Shown here one piece after another: positions 20,742-30,435 of a stretch of 64,000 nucleotides of DNA. The stretch comes from Flavobacterium sp. YJ01 (GTDB taxonomy: Bacteria; Bacteroidota; Bacteroidia; Flavobacteriales; Flavobacteriaceae). Each line of letters opens with the position of its first letter. The stretch's first letter is position 1. The stretch covers positions 3,534,001-3,598,000 of the forward strand of contig NZ_CP119757.1 of the NCBI RefSeq assembly GCF_029320955.1, given 5' to 3'. The notes under the pieces are model-generated. The model was not told where the DNA came from. It did not search any database and worked only from the letters and a program-made list of their open reading frames with translations. Both the position numbers and the translations under genes were made by a program.

Positions 20742-21656
20742 ATGTTGCAATTAAATGTAAAGAACGAAACATCGAGACTTCGTGCGGTTGTTTTGGGTTC
20801 TGCTGTTCATAATGGGCCTACTCCGACTTTAGAGGAAGCTTATGATCCTAAATCATTGGAACATATTAAGGCAGGAACTTATCCTGTAGAAAAAGATATG
20901 GTTGTTGAAATGGATGCTTTTAATGCTGTTTTTCAAAAATATAATGTAACAGTTTATCGTCCGGAAATGATCGAAAACTACAATCAGATTTTTGCTAGAG
21001 ATATAGGTTTTGTAATTGATGATGTTTTTGTAAAATCCAATATTCTTCCAGATAGAGAACGTGAATTAGATGCTATTCAATACGTAATTGATAAAATTGA
21101 TCCCAAAAAAGTAGTTCGCCCTCCCGAAGAAGTTCATATTGAAGGAGGAGATGTGATGCTTTGGAATGATCATATTTTTATTGGGACTTACAAAGGAAGC
21201 GACTATAAAGATTATATTACTGCAAGAACAAATATGCATGGTGTAAATTATATCAAGTCATTGTTTCCAAATAAAATTGTAAAAGAGTTTGATTTGGTAA
21301 AATCAAAACTTGAAGCCAGAGATAATGCTTTGCATTTAGATTGCTGTTTTCAACCAGTTGGAAAAGATAAAGGAATTATTTATAAAAGAGGTTTTCGAGA
21401 AGAAGCAGATTATCTTTATTTGGTAAAACTTTTTGGAAAAGAAAATTTATTTCATATCGAAAGAAATGAAATGTATAATATGTTTTCAAACGTGTTTTCA
21501 ATTGATGAAAATGTTGTTGTTTCTGAGAAGAATTTTACGAGATTAAATAACTGGCTTCGTGAAAAAGGTTTCGTTGTTGAAGAAATTCCATATGCAGAAA
21601 TTGCAAAACAAGAGGGTTTGTTAAGATGTTCTACCTTGCCATTAATTAGAGACTAA
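20742..21656 (+). CDS. Amidinotransferase-superfamily hydrolase (DDAH/arginine deiminase-like)
   Basis: 304 aa. It belongs to the guanidine-modifying superfamily that includes dimethylarginine dimethylaminohydrolase, arginine deiminase and amidinotransferases. The catalytic set is visible: ARDIGFVID near residue 85, EGGD (Glu134, Asp137), His198 in LHLDCCF and a C-terminal nucleophile Cys296 in LRCSTLPLIRD. The substrate cannot be read from sequence; methylarginine, arginine or another guanidino compound are all possible. It lies 60 bases upstream of the related ctlX gene, suggesting a joint role in arginine or citrulline metabolism. It ends with a single stop and no apparent damage. Confidence 0.85.
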   Translation: MLQLNVKNETSRLRAVVLGSAVHNGPTPTLEEAYDPKSLEHIKAGTYPVEKDMVVEMDAFNAVFQKYNVTVYRPEMIENYNQIFARDIGFVIDDVFVKSNILPDRERELDAIQYVIDKIDPKKVVRPPEEVHIEGGDVMLWNDHIFIGTYKGSDYKDYITARTNMHGVNYIKSLFPNKIVKEFDLVKSKLEARDNALHLDCCFQPVGKDKGIIYKRGFREEADYLYLVKLFGKENLFHIERNEMYNMFSNVFSIDENVVVSEKNFTRLNNWLREKGFVVEEIPYAEIAKQEGLLRCSTLPLIRD

Positions 21657-21716
21657 AATAGTTATTGAGTTTTAAGTTTTTTAAAAACCTGAAACTTGAA
21701 TCAAAAAACATATAAA

Positions 21717-22652
21717 ATGAAACAAACAACTAATGCTATCGTAATGATTCGTCCAGTTGCATTCAGAATGAATGAACAGACAGCGGTAAATAATTATTAT
21801 CAAAAAGTATTAGACGGGCTTTTGCCAAGTACGGTTAATGCTAAGGCACAACAGGAATTTGACACTTTTGTAGAAAAATTAAGAGCAGTTGGTGTAGATG
21901 TTACAGTTGTGGATGATAATTTGGAAACTGATACTCCAGATAGTATTTTTCCAAACAATTGGGTTTCTTTTCATGAAAATGGGGATGTAGCTCTTTATCC
22001 CATGTTTGCAGAAAATCGTCGCCAAGAACGTCGCGAAGATATTTTGGATACTTTGGAAGAAAAAGGATTTGAAATTACCAATATAATGGATTATACTTCT
22101 GCAGAAGAAGATGGTATTTTCTTGGAAGGAACAGGAAGTTTATTACTGGATCGTGCAAATGGAAAAGCGTATTGCGCATTATCACCAAGAGCAGATGAAG
22201 AATTGTTTATAGAATTCTGCGAAGATTTTGATTATGCGCCAGTTATTTTTGAAGCATTTCAAACTGTTGATGGAGAAAGAAAACTGATTTATCATACGAA
22301 TGTGATGATGTGTCTGGGTGAAACTTTTGCTGTTATTTGTGCAGATTCTATTGATGATAAGAAAGAGCGCAAAATGGTTTTGGATAATCTCAAACAAGAC
22401 GGAAAAGAAATTATCTTAATTACCGAAGATCAAGTGAACAATTTTGCTGGAAATATGTTAGAAGTTCGTGGAACAAATGATAAAAGATATATTGTAATGA
22501 GTGCTTCTGCTCATCAAAGTTTAACTCCAAAACAAATTACGCAGTTAGAAAATCATGCTGAAATTTTAAGTTCTAGTTTAGATACGATTGAAGCTTGCGG
22601 CGGTGGAAGTGCGAGATGCATGATGGCCGAAGTATTCTTGCCGAGAAGTTAA
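21717..22652 (+). CDS. ctlX: Citrulline utilization hydrolase CtlX type (amidinotransferase superfamily)
   Basis: 311 aa from the ATG at 21717, giving MKQTTNAIVMIRPVAFRMN, the normal opening. A TTG 21 bases upstream is rejected. Catalytic elements are PDSIFPNNW (residues 75-82), LEGTGS (Glu137), His193 in IYHTNVMM and Cys301 in GGGSARCMMAEV. CtlX-family proteins are assigned to citrulline use in Bacteroidota (established family annotation); the exact reaction is not settled from sequence. Only distant similarity to the upstream hydrolase is visible (same catalytic order), so the pair is paralogous at the superfamily level rather than a recent duplication. Confidence 0.85.
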   Translation: MKQTTNAIVMIRPVAFRMNEQTAVNNYYQKVLDGLLPSTVNAKAQQEFDTFVEKLRAVGVDVTVVDDNLETDTPDSIFPNNWVSFHENGDVALYPMFAENRRQERREDILDTLEEKGFEITNIMDYTSAEEDGIFLEGTGSLLLDRANGKAYCALSPRADEELFIEFCEDFDYAPVIFEAFQTVDGERKLIYHTNVMMCLGETFAVICADSIDDKKERKMVLDNLKQDGKEIILITEDQVNNFAGNMLEVRGTNDKRYIVMSASAHQSLTPKQITQLENHAEILSSSLDTIEACGGGSARCMMAEVFLPRS

Positions 22653-22667
22653 AAGAAAAGATTTAAT

Positions 22668-22716
22668 AAAATAAAAGGGATAAAATCATATTAAGATTTT
22701 ATCCCTTTTATTTTTT
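22668..22716. terminator. Bidirectional terminator between ctlX and the MarC gene
   Basis: A perfect 20-bp inverted repeat occupies 22668-22687 and 22695-22714 with a 7-base loop. The left arm begins with an A-rich run and the right arm ends in a T-rich run, so it can terminate both convergent transcripts. It lies 15 bases past the ctlX stop and 16 bases past the end of the minus-strand gene. Confidence 0.92.
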
Positions 22717-22729
22717 AATATTCGTCTAG

Positions 22730-23356
22730 TTAAAAATTTCCTTTGATAATATTTACAAGAGCACTTACGATATATTGAATTCCGATAGAAATAACTATAA
22801 AACCAACAATTCTAGAAATAGCAACAATACCAGAGGCACCTAAAATTCTAGCCAAATAATGAGCGCTTTTTAAAATAGCAAAAATCGCAACTGCAATAGC
22901 AAGAATTGCTAATGAAGAAATTATGATTTCGTTCAATTCATGATGTTCCTGATAAAAAGCAATCAAAAGAGACATTGATCCAGGGCCAGCCAACATCGGA
23001 ATTGCTAAAGGTGTAAGGGCAATATCATTTCGTTGCTGTGCCTCATTTTCAATTTTCTTATTGATTCCTCGTTTTTTATTGAATTTTCCAGAAAGTAAAG
23101 AAAACCCAGAATTTACAATTACAATTCCGCCGGCAATTCTCAAAGCGTCAATGCTAATTCCAAAAAAAGTCAATACATATTGTCCAATAAAATAAGACAC
23201 CAATAAAATAATAAAAACATTAATAGCTGTCCAAAGAGAAATTCTAGATCTTTCTTTTTGTGAATCGTGTTGTGTTAATCCAACGAAAATAGGGACGGTT
23301 CCAATTGGGTTTAGTACAGAAAATAAAGCAGCAAATAAGTAAATAAATAATTCCAT
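22730..23356 (-). CDS. MarC family integral membrane protein
   Basis: 208 aa with about six hydrophobic segments. The opening FIYLFAALFSVLNPIGTVPIFVGLT carries the family NPIG motif, and TPLAIPMLAGPGSMSLLIAFY carries the PLAIPxxAGPG motif. MarC/UPF0056 proteins are inner-membrane proteins of uncertain substrate; the old name (multiple antibiotic resistance) is misleading. It is the only real minus-strand gene in the window. Its product function is not assigned. Confidence 0.9.
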   Translation of the reverse strand: MELFIYLFAALFSVLNPIGTVPIFVGLTQHDSQKERSRISLWTAINVFIILLVSYFIGQYVLTFFGISIDALRIAGGIVIVNSGFSLLSGKFNKKRGINKKIENEAQQRNDIALTPLAIPMLAGPGSMSLLIAFYQEHHELNEIIISSLAILAIAVAIFAILKSAHYLARILGASGIVAISRIVGFIVISIGIQYIVSALVNIIKGNF

Positions 23357-23483
23357 AGAGTTTGGGTTAGTAAAGTAAAAGTAGTTAATTTTTGATGTTT
23401 TTAAACGAAATAATGTTAGGATAATGTTTTTGAATGTTATGGATTATGAATCAAACAGATAGCATAAAATGGTACTTTTTGAT

Positions 23484-23491
23484 TACTTTTG
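23484..23491 (+). promoter_or_regulatory. -7 box of the CoA-binding protein gene
   Basis: TACTTTTG, the same octamer as at the ribosomal promoters, lies 17 bases before the ATG at 23509. No TTG is found at the expected distance upstream. Confidence 0.55.
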
Positions 23492-23508
23492 CAGTCTAAA
23501 TAAAAAAA

Positions 23509-23874
23509 ATGAAAAGTAAAAAAACATTAGTTATTGGAGCATCTACAAATCCAGAGCGTTATTCTTATAGAGCTGTAAATATGTTGGTTGGGAAAGGGCA
23601 TTCTGTTTTGGCTATAGGTCAAAAAGCGGGAGAGGTTGCTGGAGTAAAAATTCAGACTAAAGCAATTCCAGTTAAAAATATTGATACAATTACTTTATAT
23701 CTTAATCCTGTTCGTCAGAGAGATTATTATAATTACATCATTGAAGCACAGCCTAAAAGAGTAATTTTTAATCCAGGTACAGAAAATCCAGAATTATATC
23801 AGTTGCTAGAATTAAACGATATTCAGGTTGAAGTTGCTTGTACTTTGGTTTTACTGGCTACAAGTCAATATTAA
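23509..23874 (+). CDS. CoA-binding domain protein (CoA_binding_2, YccU-like)
   Basis: 121 aa, a single Rossmann-like domain. It opens KKTLVIGASTNPERYSYRAVNMLVGKGHSV, read as VIGASTNPERYSYRA, then VNMLVGKGHSV, which is the nucleotide or CoA-binding fold. TLYLNPVRQRDYYNYI and VIFNPGTENPEL are typical of the stand-alone CoA_binding_2 family. The physiological role of these small proteins is poorly known. It stands alone between a divergent MarC gene and recR. Confidence 0.85.
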   Translation: MKSKKTLVIGASTNPERYSYRAVNMLVGKGHSVLAIGQKAGEVAGVKIQTKAIPVKNIDTITLYLNPVRQRDYYNYIIEAQPKRVIFNPGTENPELYQLLELNDIQVEVACTLVLLATSQY

Positions 23875-24000
23875 GAAGCAGAAAAACATAGTGAAATTTA
23901 TATAATTGACAGTTTGTAATTCTGTTTTTAAGAATAAATCGGGAATAGTAATAAGCATTGAAATTAATTGCCATCATGCGGGCTAAACCATTAAAAGTAT

Positions 24001-24008
24001 TACTTTTG
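24001..24008 (+). promoter_or_regulatory. recR promoter -7 box, near-leaderless transcript
   Basis: TACTTTTG ends only 5 bases before the recR ATG at 24014. With the usual distance from this box, transcription would begin at or within two bases of the start codon. Confidence 0.55.
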
Positions 24009-24013
24009 TCGTC

Positions 24014-24634
24014 ATGGAATTTTCATCAAAATTAATTGAAAAAGCAGTTAACGAAATGTCTCAATTGCCTGGTATAGGCAAACGTACAGCACTTCGTTTG
24101 GTTCTCCATTTGTTAAAACAGCCAAAAGAACAAACTTCTTTTCTGTCTCAGGCGTTAATTAATATGCGTGAGGATATTAAGTTTTGCGAAAACTGCCATA
24201 ATATTTCAGACACTAAAATTTGTGAAATATGTGCCAATACGGGACGAAACCATGAAACGATCTGTATAGTTGAGGATATTCGAGATGTAATGGCAATTGA
24301 AAATACAGGTCAATATAAAGGTATTTATCATGTTCTAGGCGGTAAAATTTCGCCTATCGAAGGTGTAGGACCAAATCAATTAAATATTTCAAGTTTAGTA
24401 GATAAAGTTAAATCTGGAAAAGTGGTTGAAATTATTTTTGCGCTAAGCTCTACGATGGAGGGCGATACAACCAATTTTTATATCTATAAACAAATTACAG
24501 ATTATGAAGTTATTATCTCAACAATTGCAAGAGGAATATCTGTTGGTGACGAACTTGAATATGCAGATGAAATTACTCTAGGGAGAAGTATTCTTCATCG
24601 GGTTCCTTTTGAAAAAACGTTTAAAAATAATTAA
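24014..24634 (+). CDS. recR: Recombination mediator RecR
   Basis: 206 aa. RecR acts with RecO and RecF to load RecA on gapped DNA. The helix-hairpin-helix [20 protein letters not shown] is at residues 15-34. The C4 zinc finger is complete (Cys58, Cys61, Cys70, Cys73). The Toprim domain follows with [14 protein letters not shown] and [16 protein letters not shown]. The start is fixed by the conserved distance to the helix-hairpin-helix. It has its own promoter box, so it is not co-transcribed with the preceding gene. Confidence 0.96.
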   Translation: MEFSSKLIEKAVNEMSQLPGIGKRTALRLVLHLLKQPKEQTSFLSQALINMREDIKFCENCHNISDTKICEICANTGRNHETICIVEDIRDVMAIENTGQYKGIYHVLGGKISPIEGVGPNQLNISSLVDKVKSGKVVEIIFALSSTMEGDTTNFYIYKQITDYEVIISTIARGISVGDELEYADEITLGRSILHRVPFEKTFKNN

Positions 24635-24682
24635 CTAAACCCCAAATAAAATTTAGGTTTTTCTAAGCAATTCGAGAAAAAC

Positions 24683-24690
24683 TATATTTG
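24683..24690 (+). promoter_or_regulatory. Promoter -7 box of the first polysaccharide operon
   Basis: TATATTTG fits TAnnTTTG and lies 16 bases before the ATG at 24707. The -33 element is not distinct. Confidence 0.6.
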
Positions 24691-24706
24691 CTATAAAATT
24701 TGACTG

Positions 24707-25498
24707 ATGACAAAAAACAGCTTTTATTTATTGTTATTAATTTCGGTATTGTTTACTTCATGTATACCGATGAAAGATCTGGTTTATCTTCAAGACAAAA
24801 ATACTTCGAGTGAGCAAAACAAAATTGCTTCGGTAGAAAATAAACCCTACAGAGTACAAGTTAGTGATGTTATAAGTATTGATATAAAAGCAATAGATCC
24901 CAAGCTGGTTTCTATTTTTAATAAAACAAATGTAGAAGTTGAAACAGGAAAATCAGACTCGTCTTTGTATTTTGACGGATTTACAGTTGATGATCATGGA
25001 AATATTAGAGTGCCAATTTTAGGAGAGATAAATGTTATCGGTTATACACTCGAAGAAATTAGGGTAATAATTGAAAAAAAATTACTTGAGGAATATTTTA
25101 AAACAGATGCAAATATTTTTGTAACCGTAAAATTAGCTGGTTTTAGTTATACAATCAATGGAGAGGTTGGAAGTACAGGAACAAAAACGTTATATAAAGA
25201 TAAAGTGACAATTTTAGAAGCTATTGCAAATTCGGGAGATATTACAATTGTTGGTAATAGAAAAGAAGTAACTATAATCCGTCAGACTCCAACTGGGGTT
25301 CAAATGCATGATATTGATCTAACCGATCGCAATGTGATGAAATCTCCCTATTATTATCTACAGCCGAACGATTATATTTATGTAAAGCCATTGAAACAGA
25401 AAACTTGGGGAACAGGTCAAACGGGAATCCAGTCAATAGGAACAATCATAACATTGTTGTCTTTAGCAACAACTGTTTACCTTATTATTAGAAATTAA
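24707..25498 (+). CDS. Polysaccharide export lipoprotein (Wza/OPX family)
   Basis: 263 aa. A lipoprotein signal peptide ends in FTSC with Cys19 as the lipidation site, so the protein should be attached to a periplasm-facing membrane, probably the outer membrane. A Poly_export domain (YRVQVSDVISIDIKAIDP onwards) and one SLBB domain (SYTINGEVGSTGTKTLYKDKV, read as SYTINGEVGS) follow. A C-terminal hydrophobic helix (GTIITLLSLATTVYLIIRN) may span the membrane. It is directly followed by a Wzc-type kinase, the standard OPX/PCP pair. It is smaller than E. coli Wza (about 380 aa). Confidence 0.93.
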   Translation: MTKNSFYLLLLISVLFTSCIPMKDLVYLQDKNTSSEQNKIASVENKPYRVQVSDVISIDIKAIDPKLVSIFNKTNVEVETGKSDSSLYFDGFTVDDHGNIRVPILGEINVIGYTLEEIRVIIEKKLLEEYFKTDANIFVTVKLAGFSYTINGEVGSTGTKTLYKDKVTILEAIANSGDITIVGNRKEVTIIRQTPTGVQMHDIDLTDRNVMKSPYYYLQPNDYIYVKPLKQKTWGTGQTGIQSIGTIITLLSLATTVYLIIRN

Positions 25499-25511
25499 AA
25501 AGATTTGAAAA

Positions 25512-27959
25512 ATGTTAGATATTAAAGATTTTTCCATTTTTGAAAATCATGCCAATTTTGATTTCAAAGGTCTTTTATTGAAGATTGTTAGTTATTGGAA
25601 ATGGTTTCTAATAAGTTTGATTATTGCATTTACAATTGCTTATCAAATAAACATTCGTAAAGAAAAAATTTACGCAATGGAAACTATGGTTTCTATTAAA
25701 GAAGAAAGTAATCCTTTCTTTACCTCTAATACAAGTCTGGTTTTTAATTGGGGAGGCGTATCGGATCAAGTTAATGGAATTTCGACAATTCTTAAATCTA
25801 GATCTCATAATGAATTGGTTGTAAGTAAACTGCAGTTTTATATTGATTACTTAGAACAAGGAAAATACAATTTTATTGACTCTTACGGGGCGGTTCCTTT
25901 TTATGTTGATATTGATAAATCGAAAGGACAAATTGCTGGTACATTAATAAAGATTACATTTTTAAGTGAAAATCAGTATAAAATTAGCATTCCTTTTGAA
26001 GGTGATTCAGTGTCACTGATAACATACAGTACTAATACATATAGCAATACTTCTGTTCAGGCTGGAGATTTTTCTAAAACCTATAAAGTCGGAGATCAAG
26101 TTAATTTGCCTTTTTTAAATTGGAAGCTGCAAATAACAGATAATCCTGGTTTTTATAAAGGAAAAGAATATTACGTTAGATTTAATAATTTTGACGGAAC
26201 CGTTGCAAGCTACAGAGGAATCGGTGTAGATGGAGATAAAAATGGAGGATCAATTTTAACTCTGTCAATGCAAGGAGGTAATAAAGCAAGGATGGTTGAT
26301 TATTTAAATTCTACCGTAAAAATGCTTATTAAAAAGCAACTTGATGGCAAAAACCAATTTGCAACAAATACTATTAGGTTTATAGATAGTACTTTGGTTG
26401 CAATGGAATCCCAATTAAAGCAAACAGGAAATGAGCTGAAAACATTTCAAAAAGATAAGAATATTTATCAAATCGAAGATGGAGGAGCTAGAGTTTCTGA
26501 TAAAATAATGACTTTTGATGTTGAAAAAGATCAAATTACTCGAAAAATAGCATACTACAATTCATTAAAATCCTATTTAAACAGTAGTACCGATTATTCA
26601 AGACTTCCAGCGCCTTCTGTGGCAGGAATTGAAGATCCAAATATCATATCAAATGTTTCAAAATTAATAGCACTTTCTACACAAAGATCTGAAATGGCCT
26701 ATGCTGTAAAAAGTGAAAAAATATTTAAGGATTTTGACAATCAAATGGTAGCCATAAAAAATGTGCTTCAAGAAAATATTGCTTCAGCGAAAGTTTCCTT
26801 GATCTCTGATTTGTCAATGGTTAATGCCAAGATTGGTCAGGCTGAAAGTACAGTAAAGAAACTTCCTGAAGAACAGCAGGAGTTGTTAAAAATCAAGCGT
26901 AAATATGATTTAAATGATAATATTTACACCGAATTTCTTCAAAAAAGAAATGAAGCAGAGATTGTAAAAGCCTCTAATTTGTCTGATATTCATTTTATAG
27001 ATCCGGCAAAAGATATTGGTGGAGGATTAATTGGTCCTAAAACTTCAGCAAATTATATTCTGGCTTTATTTTTAGGAATATTAATTCCTTTATTGTTCGT
27101 TTTTGGAATTTTCTTTATAAATAATTCCATTCAAAATACTGAGGATATTAGCAAATTAACTCAAATACCACTACTTGGTGTAATTGGTGTTAATAAAAGC
27201 GATATTAGTTTAGCTGTATTTGATAAGCCAAAGTCCGCATTATCAGAGGCTTTTCGTGGAATTCGTTCTTCATTGCAGTTTTTGTATAAAAAACAACAAG
27301 TTAACGGTTCAAAAACTTTAATGATTACTTCATCAATAAGTGGAGAAGGAAAAACATTTTGTTCTATAAATATTGCAACTGTTTTTGCTTTAAGCGAAAA
27401 GAAAACAGTAATTGTTGGTTTAGATTTAAGAAAACCAAGATTGGCAGATGAATTTCAGTTAACTTCTTCTTTGGGCGTTGTTAATTATCTTATAAGACAA
27501 AACAGCTTGGAAGAAATTACAAATTCGACTATAGTTCCAAATTTAGATGTCATTCTTTCTGGACCAATTCCGCCAAATCCTTCAGAGCTTATTTTAGGAG
27601 AATCAATGAAAGAGTTAATTGATGAATTGAAGAAAAAATATGATTATATAATTTTGGATACGCCTCCTGTTGGTTTGGTTGCAGATTCTCTAGAATTAGT
27701 TCAGTTTGCAGATGTTACACTATACATTGTTAGACAAAATTATACTAAGAAAGAAATGATTACGTTGTTAAACACCAGAATGAAACGTGGAGAGTTAAGC
27801 AATGTTAGTATTGTTTTAAACGGCTATGAAAACAAGGCGAAATATGGCGGAGGTTATGGCTATGGCTACGGATATGGGGCTTATGCAAATGGTTATCATG
27901 ATGAAGAAAGCAAACGTGGCTTTTGGAAAACACTCTTAAATAGATTTAAAAAACACTAA
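25512..27959 (+). CDS. wzc: Polysaccharide co-polymerase with tyrosine autokinase (Wzc type)
   Basis: 815 aa. An N-terminal Wzz domain is held between membrane helices at about 29-46 and 512-536, with a periplasmic coiled-coil region around residues 290-470. The cytoplasmic bacterial tyrosine-kinase domain has Walker A SSISGEGKT (607-615), Walker A' VIVGLDLRKPR (633-643) and Walker B YIILDTPPV (712-720). The C-terminus carries seven tyrosines between 778 and 795 in a Gly-Tyr repeat, the expected autophosphorylation cluster. It controls chain length and export together with the upstream lipoprotein. Fusion of both domains in one chain is the Gram-negative arrangement. Confidence 0.95.
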   Translation: MLDIKDFSIFENHANFDFKGLLLKIVSYWKWFLISLIIAFTIAYQINIRKEKIYAMETMVSIKEESNPFFTSNTSLVFNWGGVSDQVNGISTILKSRSHNELVVSKLQFYIDYLEQGKYNFIDSYGAVPFYVDIDKSKGQIAGTLIKITFLSENQYKISIPFEGDSVSLITYSTNTYSNTSVQAGDFSKTYKVGDQVNLPFLNWKLQITDNPGFYKGKEYYVRFNNFDGTVASYRGIGVDGDKNGGSILTLSMQGGNKARMVDYLNSTVKMLIKKQLDGKNQFATNTIRFIDSTLVAMESQLKQTGNELKTFQKDKNIYQIEDGGARVSDKIMTFDVEKDQITRKIAYYNSLKSYLNSSTDYSRLPAPSVAGIEDPNIISNVSKLIALSTQRSEMAYAVKSEKIFKDFDNQMVAIKNVLQENIASAKVSLISDLSMVNAKIGQAESTVKKLPEEQQELLKIKRKYDLNDNIYTEFLQKRNEAEIVKASNLSDIHFIDPAKDIGGGLIGPKTSANYILALFLGILIPLLFVFGIFFINNSIQNTEDISKLTQIPLLGVIGVNKSDISLAVFDKPKSALSEAFRGIRSSLQFLYKKQQVNGSKTLMITSSISGEGKTFCSINIATVFALSEKKTVIVGLDLRKPRLADEFQLTSSLGVVNYLIRQNSLEEITNSTIVPNLDVILSGPIPPNPSELILGESMKELIDELKKKYDYIILDTPPVGLVADSLELVQFADVTLYIVRQNYTKKEMITLLNTRMKRGELSNVSIVLNGYENKAKYGGGYGYGYGYGAYANGYHDEESKRGFWKTLLNRFKKH

Positions 27960-27969
27960 TCTTTGATAA

Positions 27970-28953
27970 ATGGAAAACGTGACGAAAAGAACAATTTTAA
28001 TAACCGGAGGTGCTGGTTTTATCGGTTCAAATTTAACGGAGTATTTTTTAGGATTAGGTTATAAAGTGGTTTGTTTAGACAATTTTTCTACTGGACACCG
28101 CCGTAATTTGAAAGATTTCCTAGATAATCCAAATTTTAAATTAATTGAGGGTGATATTCGAAATCTTAACGATTGTTTTTTAGCAGTTGAAGGAGCAGAT
28201 TTTGTTTTACATCAGGCGGCTTTGGGTTCGGTTCCTAGATCAATAAAAGATCCCATTACAACAAATGATGTTAATGTTTCCGGATTTTTAAATATGCTAA
28301 CGGCAGCTCGCGATGCTAAAGTTAAGCGTTTTGTTTATGCGGCAAGTTCATCAACTTATGGAGATTCGCAAGGATTGCCTAAAGTGGAAGAAGTTATCGG
28401 AAAACCATTATCTCCCTATGCAATTACTAAATATGTAAACGAATTGTATGCTGAAATTTTTAGTAAAACGTACGGATTAGAAACTATTGGACTTCGTTAT
28501 TTTAATGTTTTCGGAAGAAAGCAAGATCCTAATGGAGCATACGCAGCGGTTATTCCGAAATTTGTGAAGCAGTTTATGAGTTATGAAAGTCCAGTGATTA
28601 ATGGAGATGGAAATTATTCTCGTGATTTTACTTATATCGATAATGTAATTCAGATGAATGAATTGGCAATCACTTCTCAAAATCCAGAAGCAATTAATAC
28701 AGTTTATAATACTGCATTTGGTGATAGAAATACATTAAATGACTTAGTGAAATATTTAAAACAATACTTATCTGAATTTGATTCGAAAATAAATGATGTG
28801 CAAGTTGTTTATGGAGAGAATAGAGCAGGCGATATTCCTCATTCGTTAGCAAGTATAGAAAAAGCAAAGAAAATGCTGGGTTATAATCCGAAATACTCTT
28901 TGCAAGAAGGCTTGAAAGAAGCAGTTGGATGGTATTGGAATAATTTAAAATAA
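27970..28953 (+). CDS. UDP-N-acetylglucosamine C4-epimerase (WbpP/TviC-like SDR)
   Basis: 327 aa extended [13 protein letters not shown] is the NAD-binding motif and YAITK (YxxxK) the catalytic pair. [30 protein letters not shown] and [15 protein letters not shown] closely resemble WbpP and TviC, which interconvert UDP-GlcNAc and UDP-GalNAc or their uronic acids. The gene is paired functionally with the UDP-HexNAc dehydrogenase at 31197, as tviB and tviC are in Vi antigen synthesis. It is 10 bases after the Wzc gene. Confidence 0.9.
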   Translation: MENVTKRTILITGGAGFIGSNLTEYFLGLGYKVVCLDNFSTGHRRNLKDFLDNPNFKLIEGDIRNLNDCFLAVEGADFVLHQAALGSVPRSIKDPITTNDVNVSGFLNMLTAARDAKVKRFVYAASSSTYGDSQGLPKVEEVIGKPLSPYAITKYVNELYAEIFSKTYGLETIGLRYFNVFGRKQDPNGAYAAVIPKFVKQFMSYESPVINGDGNYSRDFTYIDNVIQMNELAITSQNPEAINTVYNTAFGDRNTLNDLVKYLKQYLSEFDSKINDVQVVYGENRAGDIPHSLASIEKAKKMLGYNPKYSLQEGLKEAVGWYWNNLK

Positions 28954-28981
28954 ATTAAAGATCAAGATAATAATAGATCAA

Positions 28982-30373
28982 ATGAAAATTACAAAAATTT
29001 GCTGCATAGGCGCAGGATATGTTGGTGGTCCTACAATGGCAGTTATTGCTCAAAAATGTCCAGATATTCAAGTTACAGTTGTTGATTTAAATGAACAAAG
29101 AATTGCAGATTGGAATGATCCAAATCCAGAAAATATTCCAATTTACGAGCCAGGTCTTTCAGAAATAGTTTCGCAAGCGAGAGGACGCAATTTGTTTTTT
29201 TCTACAGATGTTGACAAAGCGATAGATGAAGCACAAATGATATTTATTTCGGTAAATACGCCAACTAAGACTTACGGAAAAGGAAAAGGAATGGCAGCCG
29301 ATTTAAAATATATTGAATTATGCGCGAGACAAATTGCACGAGTTGCAAAACAAAATAAAATTGTAGTAGAAAAATCGACTTTGCCAGTTCGAACAGCAGA
29401 AGCGATTAAGAGCATATTAGATAACACTGGAAATGGAGTTCAATTTCAGATTTTATCAAACCCAGAATTTTTGGCAGAAGGTACAGCTGTAACAGATCTG
29501 TTAAACCCAGATAGAATTTTGATTGGTGGCGATACAACTCCAGAAGGTGAAGAAGCTATAAATGCATTGGTTGATGTTTATTCTAATTGGGTAAGCAAAA
29601 ATCGAATTTTAACAACAAATGTTTGGTCTTCAGAATTATCAAAACTTACCGCAAATGCTTTTCTGGCACAACGTATTTCATCAATAAATGCAATGTCAGA
29701 ATTATGTGAAAAAACAGGAGCAAATGTTTCTGAAGTAGCAAAAGCAATTGGTATGGACAGCAGAATTGGATCTAAATTTCTAAAAGCATCAGTTGGTTTT
29801 GGTGGATCTTGCTTTCAAAAAGATATTTTGAATTTAGTTTACATCGCAAAATCATACGGATTAAATGAAGTAGCAGATTATTGGGAACAAGTTATTATTA
29901 TGAATGATCATCAGAAAAGAAGATTTTCTAATAAAATTGTTCAAACATTATATAATACAGTTGCAGATAAAAAAATCGCATTTCTTGGTTGGGCTTTCAA
30001 AAAAGATACCAACGATACAAGAGAATCTGCGGCTATTTATGTTGCAGACGATTTAATAAACGAGCAAGCTAAAATTTCGGTTTACGATCCAAAAGTGGCA
30101 AGAAATAAAATGATTAGTGATTTGGATTATTTGGAAACAAGAACTAGCCAAGAAAATTCATCTTACTTAGAAGCGTTAGATAATGCTTATGATGCTTGTA
30201 AAGACGCACATGCTGTTGCTGTTTTAACAGAATGGGATGAATTTACAACTTACGATTGGCAAAAAATTTACGATTCGATGCATAAACCGGCTTTTGTTTT
30301 TGATGGAAGAAATATTCTGGATGCAAAACAATTAGAATCAATTGGTTTTATTTACCAAGGAATAGGCTCTTAA
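28982..30373 (+). CDS. ugd: UDP-glucose 6-dehydrogenase, eukaryote-like long form
   Basis: 463 aa. It oxidises UDP-glucose to UDP-glucuronate. The opening [23 protein letters not shown] is the Rossmann motif and is of the type seen in animal and plant UGDH. The catalytic cysteine lies in [16 protein letters not shown], and the C-terminal domain contains [16 protein letters not shown]. It differs strongly from the dehydrogenase at 31197, which is of the UDP-HexNAc type. It supplies an acidic sugar precursor for the polysaccharide. Confidence 0.92.
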   Translation: MKITKICCIGAGYVGGPTMAVIAQKCPDIQVTVVDLNEQRIADWNDPNPENIPIYEPGLSEIVSQARGRNLFFSTDVDKAIDEAQMIFISVNTPTKTYGKGKGMAADLKYIELCARQIARVAKQNKIVVEKSTLPVRTAEAIKSILDNTGNGVQFQILSNPEFLAEGTAVTDLLNPDRILIGGDTTPEGEEAINALVDVYSNWVSKNRILTTNVWSSELSKLTANAFLAQRISSINAMSELCEKTGANVSEVAKAIGMDSRIGSKFLKASVGFGGSCFQKDILNLVYIAKSYGLNEVADYWEQVIIMNDHQKRRFSNKIVQTLYNTVADKKIAFLGWAFKKDTNDTRESAAIYVADDLINEQAKISVYDPKVARNKMISDLDYLETRTSQENSSYLEALDNAYDACKDAHAVAVLTEWDEFTTYDWQKIYDSMHKPAFVFDGRNILDAKQLESIGFIYQGIGS

Positions 30374-30385
30374 TTTAAGTTTGTA

Positions 30386-30435
30386 GTGAAGTAAAGTTGG
30401 TGTGAAAATGTGAAGTAGTAAGTTAATTTTACTTC
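30386..30435 (+). promoter_or_regulatory. Repeated GTGAAGTA and competing hairpins before upxY
   Basis: GTGAAGTA occurs at 30386-30393 and 30410-30417, 24 bases apart. TTTACTTC at 30428-30435 can pair with GAAGTAAA (30388-30395) or, more weakly, with GAAGTA of the second copy. The pairings are mutually exclusive and end 15 bases before the upxY ATG. A control role is speculative. Confidence 0.3.

Noticed and set aside
30386..30417. Two GTGAAGTA copies as the start of a CRISPR or repeat array
   Set aside because: Only two eight-base copies, no spacer pattern and no cas genes nearby.
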